From assembly GCF_029893805.1 (NCBI RefSeq), contig NZ_JARXYP010000001.1:744001-808000 (forward strand): 64,000 nucleotides of DNA. The letters run 5' to 3'. The DNA comes from Streptomyces sp. SAI-135 (lineage in GTDB: Bacteria; Actinomycetota; Actinomycetes; Streptomycetales; Streptomycetaceae). A program made the translations under genes and the position numbers. The stretch's first letter is position 1. The number at the start of each line of letters is the position of its first letter. Shown one piece after another: positions 8,555 through 16,241 of the stretch. Below the pieces are notes generated by a model. It was not told the DNA's origin. It saw only the letters and a program-made list of their open reading frames with translations, and did not search any database.

Positions 8555-9225
8555 TGATCGTTCCTATCGGACATGAGCCGGAGCAGGGCGGCCGCCGCGC
8601 TCTTCGGGCCCGAGACAACCGGAAACCCCACTGCCGCCTGCAGCGCGTCACCCGCGGACGCGAGCGAGTACTGGGCGAGGAAGATGGCTTCGACGTCGTC
8701 GGGCAGGTTCACGCAGGCATCTGCGAACGCGGCGACCAGGGCGTCATGATCTCCCGCTGTCGCCGCGGCCAGCGCGGCGGGCACGGACAGTCCGACGACC
8801 CGGCTGTCCGCACCGGCATCGCGAAGCGCCGTCTGCAGACGCTCCACCGAGTCGTCGCGCGCGGTGTCGACGGAGGCCAGAACAAGCACCGATGCGTAGC
8901 CGGCCGCGGCGATGTCGGCGAAGGCGGCCTCGTCGGGCGCCATCACCGGCACACCGGCGTCCGTGCCCTGTGCGACCGGGGCGTACACGGAGCAGGTGAG
9001 CAACACCGCGTCCACGTCCTCCGCGAGGGCATGTCCGATCAGGCGCTGCATGCGGTGCCGTAGACCGGAATCCAGGCCCCCGTGGCTGACCGCGTCGACC
9101 AGCAGTCGGTCGTCGAGGATGTTCCACACGACCGCGTCGGGCAGGGTGTCGCGCAGCGCGGCACGTGCGGCGGGGATGGCCGCGGGCACGGCGCTGATGA
9201 GCGCGATCTTCGGAGTGCTGCTCAT
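8551..9225 (-). CDS. Asp/Glu/hydantoin racemase superfamily protein with a replaced second cysteine
   Basis: The 224-residue protein starts at ATG 9225 overlapping the upstream stop (ATGA). It has the superfamily layout: ALISAVPAAIPAARAAL at the start, the first active-site Cys in VLLTCSVYAP, then a second half-domain. Where racemases have a second catalytic Cys, the strand reads AIFLAQYSLAS, so the acid/base pair is incomplete. That argues against simple racemization and for a one-cysteine reaction such as isomerization or decarboxylation. Its place inside an otn-like operon, between the isomerase and the kinase, suggests it acts on the same C4 acid or on its precursor. The exact reaction is unknown. 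Confidence 0.75.
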   Translation of the reverse strand: MSSTPKIALISAVPAAIPAARAALRDTLPDAVVWNILDDRLLVDAVSHGGLDSGLRHRMQRLIGHALAEDVDAVLLTCSVYAPVAQGTDAGVPVMAPDEAAFADIAAAGYASVLVLASVDTARDDSVERLQTALRDAGADSRVVGLSVPAALAAATAGDHDALVAAFADACVNLPDDVEAIFLAQYSLASAGDALQAAVGFPVVSGPKSAAAALLRLMSDRNDQ

Positions 9226-10010
9226 TCCGCGAGCTCCTTCATCCAGGTCAGCCCGGCTGCGGTTTCGGTGGCGGGCCGGTACTCGCACCCGATCCATCCG
9301 TCGTAGCCCGAGGACTCGATGACCCGGAACAGGGTGGAGTAGGCGATCTCGCCCGTGCCGGGTTCATGGCGGTCGGGTACGTCGGCGATCTGCAGGTGTA
9401 GCGCGATGCTGCGGTGCTTCTCGAAGGTGCGGATGAGGTCACCCTCATCGATCTGAGCGTGGTAGAAGTCCAGCAACAGCCCGACCGTGTCGGCTCCGAC
9501 GGCCTCCACGACCGCGGCGGCGCGGGCCTGCGAGGTGAGCACGAAACCAGGGGCGTCGCGCTTGTTCTGCGCCTCGAGCAGTAGCCGGATGCCGGTACCG
9601 CGTGCCTGCTCGGCCGCCCAGGCGATGTTGGCCACATAGCGCGCGAAGGCGCGATCGGCGTTCACGCCCTCCGGCACGATGCCACCCACGACGTGCAGGA
9701 ACTTCGCTCCCAGGGCCGTGGCGTACTCCAGCCCGCGGAGCACACCTTCACGGTAGTCACCGACCGCGTCGGGGAGGCACGCGTAGCCGGATCGCGTGGG
9801 CGATCCCGCGGGGCCCATCGGGGTGTTGATCAGGATCTGCTCAAGTCCGGCGTTGTCGAGCAGGGCGCGTAGCCGTCGGGGTTCGTACGCGTAGGGAGAG
9901 GCGTACTCGACTGCGGTGAAGCCGGCGCGGGCGGCGGCGTCGAACCGCTTCTCGAACGGCACCTCGGTGAAGAGCCATTTGAGGTTGGCGTCGAATCGGA
10001 GATGCGTCAC
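9222..10010 (-). CDS. otnI: Sugar phosphate isomerase/epimerase-type TIM barrel, OtnI/hydroxypyruvate isomerase-like
   Basis: This 262-residue protein starts at a GTG that overlaps the upstream stop (GTGA). The start LRFDANLKWLFTEVPFEKRFDAAARAGFTAVEY is the hydroxypyruvate-isomerase subfamily signature. Metal ligands are visible in LLLEAQNKRDAPGF (Glu), LLDFYHAQIDEGDL (Asp and His), ALHLQIADVPDRHEPG and WIGCEYRP (Glu). In otn clusters OtnI isomerizes 2-oxo-tetronate to 3-oxo-tetronate, the kinase substrate. No dehydrogenase of the DenD/LtnD type is next to it; the D-2-hydroxyacid dehydrogenase at 10791 may fill that role. The symbol is by context. Confidence 0.8.
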   Translation of the reverse strand: MTHLRFDANLKWLFTEVPFEKRFDAAARAGFTAVEYASPYAYEPRRLRALLDNAGLEQILINTPMGPAGSPTRSGYACLPDAVGDYREGVLRGLEYATALGAKFLHVVGGIVPEGVNADRAFARYVANIAWAAEQARGTGIRLLLEAQNKRDAPGFVLTSQARAAAVVEAVGADTVGLLLDFYHAQIDEGDLIRTFEKHRSIALHLQIADVPDRHEPGTGEIAYSTLFRVIESSGYDGWIGCEYRPATETAAGLTWMKELAE

Positions 10011-10717
10011 GACAGTAGCCCGGAGGGCACCGGCTCAAGGGCGGTGGCACGGTACGCATGCGCCGCCTCGGGACTGCTGATGAAGTCGACGAAGGCCGCG
10101 ACATCAGCGTTTTCCGTCGAGGCGACGGCGGTCCCGGCCGAGAACTCGGTCCACTTCTGCAGCTCCTCCGGAAGGGGGCCGACGATCTCGGCTCCCGGCA
10201 CGAACAGGAGCTCACTCAGCTGCTGGACGGCGAGGTCCGCCTCACCGCTTTCCAGCGCGGTCGCGGTGAAGCCCTTCTCCAGCACGGTGGCCTTGGGAAG
10301 CACCACGTCTTCGAGGCCGAGGCGCTTCACCAGGTCGACGAAGTAGATGCCGCTCTGGCCCGTGCGCGAGTACGCGACCGAGCGGGCGGTGGTGAGCGTC
10401 GCCACCAGGTCGTCCCTCGTGGTGACCTTGGTGTGTTCGGCGCCGCGCGCCACGGCGAGCCCGATGCCGCTTCGTACGATCGGTCGCGGCCCTTCGGCGA
10501 CGATGCCGTTCGCGATCAGGGCATCGAGTGACGGCGTAGCTGCGATCATCACGTCGAAGTGCTCCCCCGCGTCGAGACGCCGGAGCAGTTGGACCGTGGG
10601 GTCGTAGATGGGGACGACCTCGACACCGGTCTGTGCAGTGAAGGCGGCGAAGAGATGGTCGTCGAACGCCTTGCGGGTCGCCAGCCCGCTCATCATGACA
10701 ATGGATCGGTTGGGCAC
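10007..10717 (-). CDS. Periplasmic-binding-like (ModA-type) protein without signal peptide
   Basis: The 236-residue protein starts at a GTG behind CAGGAGA. It has a type II binding-protein fold (VVPIYDPTVQLLRRLDAGEHFDVMIAATPSLDALIANG, ARSVAYSRTGQSGIYFVDLVKRLG, EADLAVQQLSELLFVPG) as in molybdate-binding proteins. The N-terminus (PNRSIVMMSGLATRKAF) has no hydrophobic core, lipobox or twin arginine, so it should stay in the cytosol, and there is no permease or ATPase nearby. It may be a cytosolic sensor, chaperone or sink for a pathway acid. It is the first gene of the otn-like operon; the stop overlaps otnI. Confidence 0.7.
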   Translation of the reverse strand: MPNRSIVMMSGLATRKAFDDHLFAAFTAQTGVEVVPIYDPTVQLLRRLDAGEHFDVMIAATPSLDALIANGIVAEGPRPIVRSGIGLAVARGAEHTKVTTRDDLVATLTTARSVAYSRTGQSGIYFVDLVKRLGLEDVVLPKATVLEKGFTATALESGEADLAVQQLSELLFVPGAEIVGPLPEELQKWTEFSAGTAVASTENADVAAFVDFISSPEAAHAYRATALEPVPSGLLS

Positions 10718-10751
10718 GAGAAGTCTCCTGTCTCGACAGGGTTGGTTGGGG

Positions 10752-10788
10752 GCGATGCGACGCTCCGCCGCGCGGGGCGTCGCATCGC
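10752..10788 (-). terminator. Hairpin terminator between dehydrogenase and otn-like operon
   Basis: A perfect 12-base inverted repeat (GCGATGCGACGC) with a 13-base loop begins 3 bases beyond the dehydrogenase stop and before the binding-protein start. It should separate, or attenuate, the otn-like operon from the upstream genes. Confidence 0.75.
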
Positions 10789-10790
10789 GG

Positions 10791-11780
10791 TCACAGACGA
10801 GCGCGCTGCGCGATCACGCTGGCGTTCACGGCGGTTCGAGGCATCTCACCCGAGAGAGCCGCCAGGACGGATTCCGCCGCCGACGTTCCCGAACGTGCCC
10901 GGCCCTCGATGGTCGCTCCGGCGATATGCGGCGTGAGGAGGAGGTTCGCGACCCCACGCAGCGCGCTGGCCACAGGCAGCGGTTCGTCTTCGAAGGTGTC
11001 GAGCGCCGCGCCTGCGATCCTGCCCGCACGCAGCGCGTTGACCAGTGCCGCCTCGTCAACCACCCCTCCGCGGGCGGCGTTGACGAGGACGGCTCCGTGC
11101 TTCATCTGGGCGATCGCGTCCTCGTTGATCAGATGGCGCGTGTCGTCACTGAGGAGAACGTGCACCGTGATGGCATCGGAGCGCCGGAGAAGCTCGGGCA
11201 ACTCCACCAGTGAGGCCCCGCTCCGTTCGACCAAGACGCCGTCGCTGTAGGGGTCGCACGCCAGCACCGTCATCCCGAAGGCCTGCGCGAGGCCCGCGAC
11301 GCTTCGGCCGATCGCTCCGAAACCGACAACGCCGAGCGTTTTGCCGTACAACTCGCGTCCGCTGGTCTGTGTCCAGCCCCCTTTCTGCATCGAGGCGCCG
11401 GCCTGGGGAATGCCGCGCACCAGGTTGAGGAGTGACGCGATGGTGAACTCGGCCACCGACCGGCGGTTCACGTTCGGCGTGGTGCAGACGGCGATGCCGA
11501 GCGCGTTCGCGGCCGGCACGTCGACGTTGTCGTAGCCGACTCCGGTGCGGGCGACGACCTTCAGCCGCGGTGCGGCGTTGAGCACGCGGGCGTCGCACGG
11601 TTCGACACCGGCGACCAGCGCGTCCACGTCGGCGACGGCGTCTTCGAGCGAGCGCCCATGGCGCTGTAGATCGGCCGGCCGGCCGAACACGACGTCGCAT
11701 CCGGCATCGGCGAGCAGGCGATGCACATGATCCCCTTCGGCCAGCCACGACGTTGTGATCAGCACACGTTTGCGGCCCAC
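10791..11780 (-). CDS. D-2-hydroxyacid dehydrogenase (phosphoglycerate dehydrogenase-like)
   Basis: The 329-residue enzyme starts at a GTG behind GGGAGGCGAA. It has the split catalytic domain (ARTGVGYDNVDVPAANALGI), the NAD Rossmann motif LGVVGFGAIGRSVA near residue 150, and the catalytic triad of the family: Arg in VNAARGGVVDE, Glu in DTFEDEPLP and His in LLTPHIAGATIEG. It oxidizes a D-2-hydroxy acid or reduces the oxo acid with NAD(P)H. It ends at a terminator, closing the transcript that starts with the HD gene. It could supply 2-oxo-tetronate for the isomerase downstream, which is inference. Confidence 0.88.
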   Translation of the reverse strand: MGRKRVLITTSWLAEGDHVHRLLADAGCDVVFGRPADLQRHGRSLEDAVADVDALVAGVEPCDARVLNAAPRLKVVARTGVGYDNVDVPAANALGIAVCTTPNVNRRSVAEFTIASLLNLVRGIPQAGASMQKGGWTQTSGRELYGKTLGVVGFGAIGRSVAGLAQAFGMTVLACDPYSDGVLVERSGASLVELPELLRRSDAITVHVLLSDDTRHLINEDAIAQMKHGAVLVNAARGGVVDEAALVNALRAGRIAGAALDTFEDEPLPVASALRGVANLLLTPHIAGATIEGRARSGTSAAESVLAALSGEMPRTAVNASVIAQRARL

Positions 11781-11819
11781 TTCGCCTCCCTCTGCATGTA
11801 CGGGCGCGTTGCCGGGTTT

Positions 11820-12695
11820 CTACGCGCGGGGCAGGCGCTCGGCGAACAGGTTGATCTGCTCAACCAGTTCGTCGGGCTTCTCCTCCGGGATGTAGTGACC
11901 GGTGTCGCGGACGGTTGTCCCGCTGACGTCCACACCGAGCGAACGCATGTCGTCGTGCAGTGCTGGAGCGGAACCGAACTCACCACCGATGGCCAGCATC
12001 GGCACTTGGATCAAGGCCTTCCGCAGCTCCTTGTTGCGCTCGGCGTTCTCGTGCACGGCGCGGTAGTACCCGAGACTCCCCCGCAGGCCGCCGGGGGCTG
12101 CCAGCGTGCGTTCGTATTCCGCGATGTCCGCGGCTGTGAACGTCTCGCGCCAGCTGGCGGTCTTCCGGCTGAAGAACCATTCGATGAGGATGCGTTCCCG
12201 GCCCGACACGAGTGCCTCGGGGAGGTCGGGGATCGCGTTGAACAGGAAGTGCCAGCTGCGCCACCCATCCGGGCCCACCGGGACCGTCTCGGGCAGTGAG
12301 AGGCCGGCGATGTTGCCGTCGATGAAGACCACACCGGTGAGCGAATCGGGGTAACGGTGGGCGAACGGATAGCTGACCCATGAGCCGATGTCGTGCCCGA
12401 CGAGCAGATACCGCTCGTGCCCCAGTGCGGCGAGCAGACCGTGCAGCCGCTCTGCGGTCGTCCACGTGTCGTATCCGTCCAGCGGCTTCTCGGAGTCGCC
12501 CTGGCCGGGCAGGTCGACCGCGACGACGTGCCAGTCCTGCGCGAGCAGCGGAATCACGTGCCGCCACGCGTGGACGTTCTGCGGGAAGCCGGCGACGAGC
12601 ACGATGGTCGGGCCGCTCCCCGCCTCCACGACGTGCCAGCGAAGTCCGCTCGCCGAGACCATGCGATGGCGCGGTGTGGTGCCGGCGTGGCTCAC
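11820..12695 (-). CDS. Alpha/beta hydrolase with aspartate nucleophile (epoxide hydrolase/haloalkane dehalogenase type)
   Basis: GTG at 12695, preceded by GGGGTGGAG, gives 291 residues; a GTG at 12728 is possible but has no ribosome site. The fold shows VLVAGFPQNVHAWRHVIPLL (oxyanion His-Gly replaced by Ala-Gly), VDLPGQGDSEKP and the elbow LVGHDIGSWVSYPFAHRYP. The elbow residue is Asp, as in epoxide hydrolases and dehalogenases, not Ser. The C-terminal GHYIPEEKPDELVEQI holds the catalytic His. It probably hydrolyses an epoxide, halide or related bond in the pathway. It follows RidA by 35 bases and precedes the dehydrogenase by 39. Confidence 0.8.
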   Translation of the reverse strand: MSHAGTTPRHRMVSASGLRWHVVEAGSGPTIVLVAGFPQNVHAWRHVIPLLAQDWHVVAVDLPGQGDSEKPLDGYDTWTTAERLHGLLAALGHERYLLVGHDIGSWVSYPFAHRYPDSLTGVVFIDGNIAGLSLPETVPVGPDGWRSWHFLFNAIPDLPEALVSGRERILIEWFFSRKTASWRETFTAADIAEYERTLAAPGGLRGSLGYYRAVHENAERNKELRKALIQVPMLAIGGEFGSAPALHDDMRSLGVDVSGTTVRDTGHYIPEEKPDELVEQINLFAERLPRA

Positions 12696-12730
12696 GGACT
12701 CGGCTCCACCCCTCTCAGTGCGGGTCACGG

Positions 12731-13117
12731 TCAGCCGTTCTGGGGGATGTATGCGACTGCTTCGATCTCGATGCGCAGGTCGGGGTTGGACAGAGGAGCG
12801 ACGATGGTCGAGCGAGCGGGGAACGGCTTGGAGAAGTACTCGCGGTAGACGACGTTCATCGGCTCGAACAGCGTGGCGTTCAGAAGGAACACAGTGGTCT
12901 TGCACACGTCGGCGAGCGTGCCCCCGGCGGCTTCGACCCCGGCCTTGATGTTGTCCAGCACTGCGCGGGTCTCGGCGGGGAAGTCGTTGGTGACCAGGGA
13001 TCCGTCAGCCCGGACCGCGATCTGCCCGGAGAGGTAGACATAGTCGCCGGCGCGCACCACGTGGGTGAGCGGGACTTCGAGGGGGGCGATGTTGTCGGTG
13101 GCGATTTCCTTGATCAT
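12731..13117 (-). CDS. RidA/YjgF/UK114 family protein
   Basis: This 128-residue protein starts at ATG 13117 behind AAGGGAGC. It reads as a single chorismate-mutase-like domain: LTHVVRAGDYVYLSGQIAV, ETRAVLDNIKAGVEAAGGTLADVCKTTVFL and a C-terminal PDLRIEIEAVAYIP where the Arg and Glu of the active imine deaminases are expected. RidA proteins hydrolyse reactive enamines and imines to oxo acids. In this operon it suggests an amine- or amide-containing intermediate, in line with the divergent amidase. Confidence 0.88.
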   Translation of the reverse strand: MIKEIATDNIAPLEVPLTHVVRAGDYVYLSGQIAVRADGSLVTNDFPAETRAVLDNIKAGVEAAGGTLADVCKTTVFLLNATLFEPMNVVYREYFSKPFPARSTIVAPLSNPDLRIEIEAVAYIPQNG

Positions 13118-13206
13118 GAAGTTGCTCCCTTGAGATGAGTGGTCTTGCGAGAGAAGTGGGCAAGATCAGGGGCTTGAGCCCAGATTTCTGTCATCGGGCT
13201 GAGGTA

Positions 13207-13818
13207 TCAGCCCTTCTTCGTCAGCCGGTCGGCCGGGTCCATGTCGAGGAGCCCGCCCTTCTCGGCCGCCGCCCAGAACGCGTGATCGGCGTGGTGCACG
13301 ATGCTGTTCAGGGTGCTGCGGTAGACGAGTTGCCCCTCCCCTGAATGCGTACCGCAGACGTGCGCGAGTTCCTCGGGCAGGCCCACGGTCAGGGCGATGT
13401 GCACTCCGTACACGGAGTGGCGGATCGAGGGGAAACCGGCCTTGCCCGGATCCTCCTTCCAGCGGGCCTGGTTGGCCGGGCTGTTCTCGAACGGCTTGCC
13501 CAGATCGTGCAGCACTCCGCCGGCGTAGAGGATGTCCCGGTCCAGCCCCAGGGGGCCGAGGACCCGTTGCAGCTCCTCACCCAGCGCGACGGTCAACAAC
13601 CCCACCCCGCGCACGTGGGTGGCCTGCGTGCCATCGCGCAGCGCGGGGGAATCCGGGTTGGCCGAGCCTGGCATGTCTTCGATGCGTTCGAATTCGGTCT
13701 GACTGAGGGAGAGGGCCCACGCTTCCACGATTTTCGTGGCGAGGTCCTGGTCGGTGAAGTCCGCCAGCTCGGGCAAGCTCGCCCGAACACCGGCGCGGAG
13801 GGGTTCGATATCGGCCAT
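13207..13818 (-). CDS. HD-domain metal-dependent hydrolase
   Basis: The 203-residue protein has the full HD signature: THVRGVGLL (first His), GGVLHDLGKPFENS (His-Asp pair), IRHSVYGVHIAL (His) and IVHHADHAF (His-Asp). HD proteins hydrolyse phosphoesters, and one branch hydrates cyanamide. The gene starts at ATG 13818 with no ribosome site, only 8 bases from a TATAGT box, so the transcript may be leaderless. It is first in the leftward transcript and diverges from the amidase. The operon (RidA, Asp-type hydrolase, dehydrogenase, amidase) would fit a nitrogenous substrate, but the reaction is not known. Confidence 0.8.
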   Translation of the reverse strand: MADIEPLRAGVRASLPELADFTDQDLATKIVEAWALSLSQTEFERIEDMPGSANPDSPALRDGTQATHVRGVGLLTVALGEELQRVLGPLGLDRDILYAGGVLHDLGKPFENSPANQARWKEDPGKAGFPSIRHSVYGVHIALTVGLPEELAHVCGTHSGEGQLVYRSTLNSIVHHADHAFWAAAEKGGLLDMDPADRLTKKG

Positions 13819-13822
13819 AGTT

Positions 13823-13833
13823 CTATACTATAG
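13823..13833. promoter_or_regulatory. Palindromic divergent promoter/operator, TATACTAT family
   Basis: CTATACTATAG is a perfect 11-base palindrome in the 48-base gap between the divergent HD and amidase genes. Each strand offers a -10-like box: TATACT rightward (13824-13829) and TATAGT leftward (13832-13827). The word is shared with the MHS transporter promoter and the second GntR promoter. Confidence 0.6.
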
Positions 13834-13866
13834 CATCCAGCGCTTCCGTGTAGTACCTTCTGAATC

Positions 13867-15201
13867 GTGAAAACACTGAGTCACTCCTCGAACCCATCGG
13901 TACCGCGCACCGTACGAGAGCTGGGTGACGGCCTCGCTGACCGCCAGTACTCGGCGGTCGAGCTGGTCGAGCACTGCCTCCAGAGGATCGACGCCACCAC
14001 CGAATCGGTCCGCGCGTTCGTCGAAGTCTTCCGCTCCAGCGCCCTTCAGCAGGCGAAGGAGAGCGACGAGCGACACCGAGCAGGCCGGCCGCTCTCACCG
14101 ATCGACGGCATCCCGTTCGCGGTCAAGGACATCATCGGCATACAGGGACGGAAGATGTCGGCCGGGTCGCGTTCCGTCGACATCGTCCCGGCATCCGATG
14201 CGTCGATCATTTCCCGGCTGCGCTCTGCCGGCGGCATCATCCTGGGCACGACCCGGATGCACGAGTTGGCTTACGGCCCGTCGGGGCTGAATGACTTCGA
14301 CGGCGGTGCCCGCAACCCGCGCTTCCCCGGGATCATCCCGGGCGGCTCCAGCAGCGGATCGGCAGCAGCCGTCGCGGCGGGCCTGTCACCGATCGCCCTC
14401 GGCTCCGACACCGGAGGATCGGTCCGGGCGCCCGCGACGCTCTGCGGGATCGTCGGATTCAAGCCAAGTTACGACCTCCTCCCGATCGCCGGTGTTCATC
14501 CCACGGCCCCCACACTCGACCACCTCGGGTTCCTGACCTCCTCGGTGGAAGATGTCCGCATAGCGATGAACGTGTTCGCCGGCATACCCCTCACGGAGGA
14601 AGGACTGCACGCGGGGCGGCGGCTCGCCGTGTTCGACGATCCCGACCTGACCGTCGATCCGGCCATCGCGACGGCCCTCAGCAACGCCCTCGACGCACTG
14701 TCGGACCGCGGATGGCGCGTCGAATCCGTTACGGCGCCGAGCGGTTTCGACGTCATGGATGTGTCCACCACGATCATGGCCTACGAGGCATACCGCGTGA
14801 ACCGGGAGCGGCTGGAGACGGTACCCGAGCTCCTCGGAGCCGACGTGCGCGAACGCCTCGAAGACGGGGCCCGCACCACGCGTGACCAGTACGAACACGC
14901 GCTGGGCGAGGTGGACCGGGTGCGCACGGAGATGTCCGCGCTCGCCGCCCCCTTCGACGCACTGGTGAACGCGACCATCCCGATCACCGGACCAAGCATC
15001 GAAGCCGGGGCACGCCCCGATGTCAGGCGCATGCTGATGCGCAACACACGACTGCAGAACCTTCTCGGAGTGCCCGCGATCTCGTTGCCCGGCGATGCGA
15101 GCGGTCCCGCACCCTGGGGCATTCAGCTGTTCTCGCGGCGTGGGGGCGACGCGGCACTCCTTGCATCCGCCGCCGCCGTCGCAAGCGACCTTGAAGGCTG
15201 A
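13867..15201 (+). CDS. Amidase signature family enzyme
   Basis: The 444-residue protein starts at a GTG. The Ser-cisSer-Lys triad of the family is present: Lys in DGIPFAVKDIIGIQG, cis-Ser in PGGSSSGSAAAVAAG and the nucleophile Ser in GSDTGGSVRAPATLCG. It hydrolyses a carboxamide to acid and ammonia in the cytosol. It diverges from the HD/RidA/hydrolase/dehydrogenase operon and is followed by the GntR gene, with the same TATACTAT word at both promoters, so it belongs to that pathway. Its small-molecule substrate is unknown; being alone without gatB/gatA partners, a role in tRNA amidation is unlikely. Confidence 0.88.
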   Translation: MKTLSHSSNPSVPRTVRELGDGLADRQYSAVELVEHCLQRIDATTESVRAFVEVFRSSALQQAKESDERHRAGRPLSPIDGIPFAVKDIIGIQGRKMSAGSRSVDIVPASDASIISRLRSAGGIILGTTRMHELAYGPSGLNDFDGGARNPRFPGIIPGGSSSGSAAAVAAGLSPIALGSDTGGSVRAPATLCGIVGFKPSYDLLPIAGVHPTAPTLDHLGFLTSSVEDVRIAMNVFAGIPLTEEGLHAGRRLAVFDDPDLTVDPAIATALSNALDALSDRGWRVESVTAPSGFDVMDVSTTIMAYEAYRVNRERLETVPELLGADVRERLEDGARTTRDQYEHALGEVDRVRTEMSALAAPFDALVNATIPITGPSIEAGARPDVRRMLMRNTRLQNLLGVPAISLPGDASGPAPWGIQLFSRRGGDAALLASAAAVASDLEG

Positions 15202-15250
15202 TTTCCGACGGACGATCCGCGGAACCGGAGGTCGCCGCCGCTTCGCGACG

Positions 15251-15271
15251 TACTATGTGCAAGATAGTATA
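15251..15271 (+). promoter_or_regulatory. Putative promoter/operator of second GntR gene, TATACTAT family
   Basis: TACTAT and ATAGTA form a perfect inverted repeat with a 7-base spacer (15251-15269), and ATAGTATA at 15264-15271 repeats the word found at 6372 and 13824. It lies 50 bases after the amidase stop, upstream of the GntR start, fitting autoregulation. Confidence 0.55.
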
Positions 15272-15344
15272 TTTCTGGTGTGGTCCCTGCACTGATGCGG
15301 CCAACCCGCGAGCCGGGCAGGGCCACGCCACGAGCCGTCGACGC

Positions 15345-16022
15345 ATGCGGGATGGAGAACCTTCTTTGCCGAAACTGCCCTTGGCCGACCGAATGCATGA
15401 CGTATTGCTCACGCAGCTGATGGACGGGACGCGCAAGCCGGGCGAACCCCTCAACATCGGGGCGCTCAGCCGTGAGCTCGAGGTCAGCCAGACACCTCTG
15501 CGCGAAGCGCTCGCCCGCCTGGAGCACTCCGGACTCGTACAGCGCGAGGCACTCCGCGGCTATTTCGTGGCTCCTGCCTTCACAAAACGCGAGATGACGA
15601 AACTCGCCGCGGCCCGCGAGTTGATCGAGCCGGCGATCGCCGCCGAAAGCGCGCTGCGCCGCACACCGGAGTTTCTGGACGAACTCGCGATCACTATCAA
15701 CGAACTCGCCGAATCCGGCACGCAAGCCGACGCAGACGCCGACGCCTTCCGCCTCTACTGGACCTCCGACGCCCGCTTCCACAACCTCATCGCGGCACAG
15801 GCCGACAACATGTTCCTCGAAAGCGCCTTCCACGCGCTCAGCGGACACGTGCAGCGATTCCGGCTGTTCATGAAGGCGGGGCACGCGTATGCGGGCCAGG
15901 CCGCGGCCGAGCATCAGCGCATCCTGGACGCGCTCGCCTCGGGTGATCCGACCGCAGCCGCGCAGGAGATGCTGTCCCACGTCAAAGCTGCCTCCGAGCG
16001 CGCCCTGTTGGAACACCACTGA
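15345..16022 (+). CDS. GntR-family (FCD) transcriptional regulator
   Basis: The protein is about 225 residues from ATG 15345. A TTG at 15366 has the better ribosome site (GGATGGAGAA) and may be the true start; the ORF is open to 15255 but that part overlaps the operator. The winged helix reads LNIGALSRELEVSQTPLREALARLEHSGLVQREALRGYFVAP, followed by an FCD helical domain (AARELIEPAIAAESA, HNLIAAQADNMFLESAFHAL, EHQRILDALASGDPTAA). It probably senses a metabolite of module B and binds the TATACTAT sites at its own promoter, the amidase/HD promoter and the MHS transporter. Confidence 0.88.
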   Translation: MRDGEPSLPKLPLADRMHDVLLTQLMDGTRKPGEPLNIGALSRELEVSQTPLREALARLEHSGLVQREALRGYFVAPAFTKREMTKLAAARELIEPAIAAESALRRTPEFLDELAITINELAESGTQADADADAFRLYWTSDARFHNLIAAQADNMFLESAFHALSGHVQRFRLFMKAGHAYAGQAAAEHQRILDALASGDPTAAAQEMLSHVKAASERALLEHH

Positions 16023-16168
16023 ACAGGGTCTGGACCGATTGGCCGGCAGTCCGCATGACCCCGGCCAGTCGATCGAGACGTTCCGGCGACGGGCGCACCG
16101 ACGTACTCGAGTTCTGAAGAGGACCAGCTCGCCCGATCGGATGGCGGCACACCCATCCTCTGGAAGCG

Positions 16169-16208
16169 CCGCGTGGGTGGGCCGCCGGCTGCGGTCCCAC
16201 CCACGCGG
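16169..16208. terminator. Bidirectional hairpin terminator
   Basis: A perfect 13-base stem (CCGCGTGGGTGGG at 16169-16181 with 16196-16208) and a 14-base loop lie in the 219-base convergent gap between the GntR gene and the protease. It can serve both. Confidence 0.7.
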
Positions 16209-16241
16209 TGCGGTCCCGGGTGACCTCCCGGGGGTGTGCCG

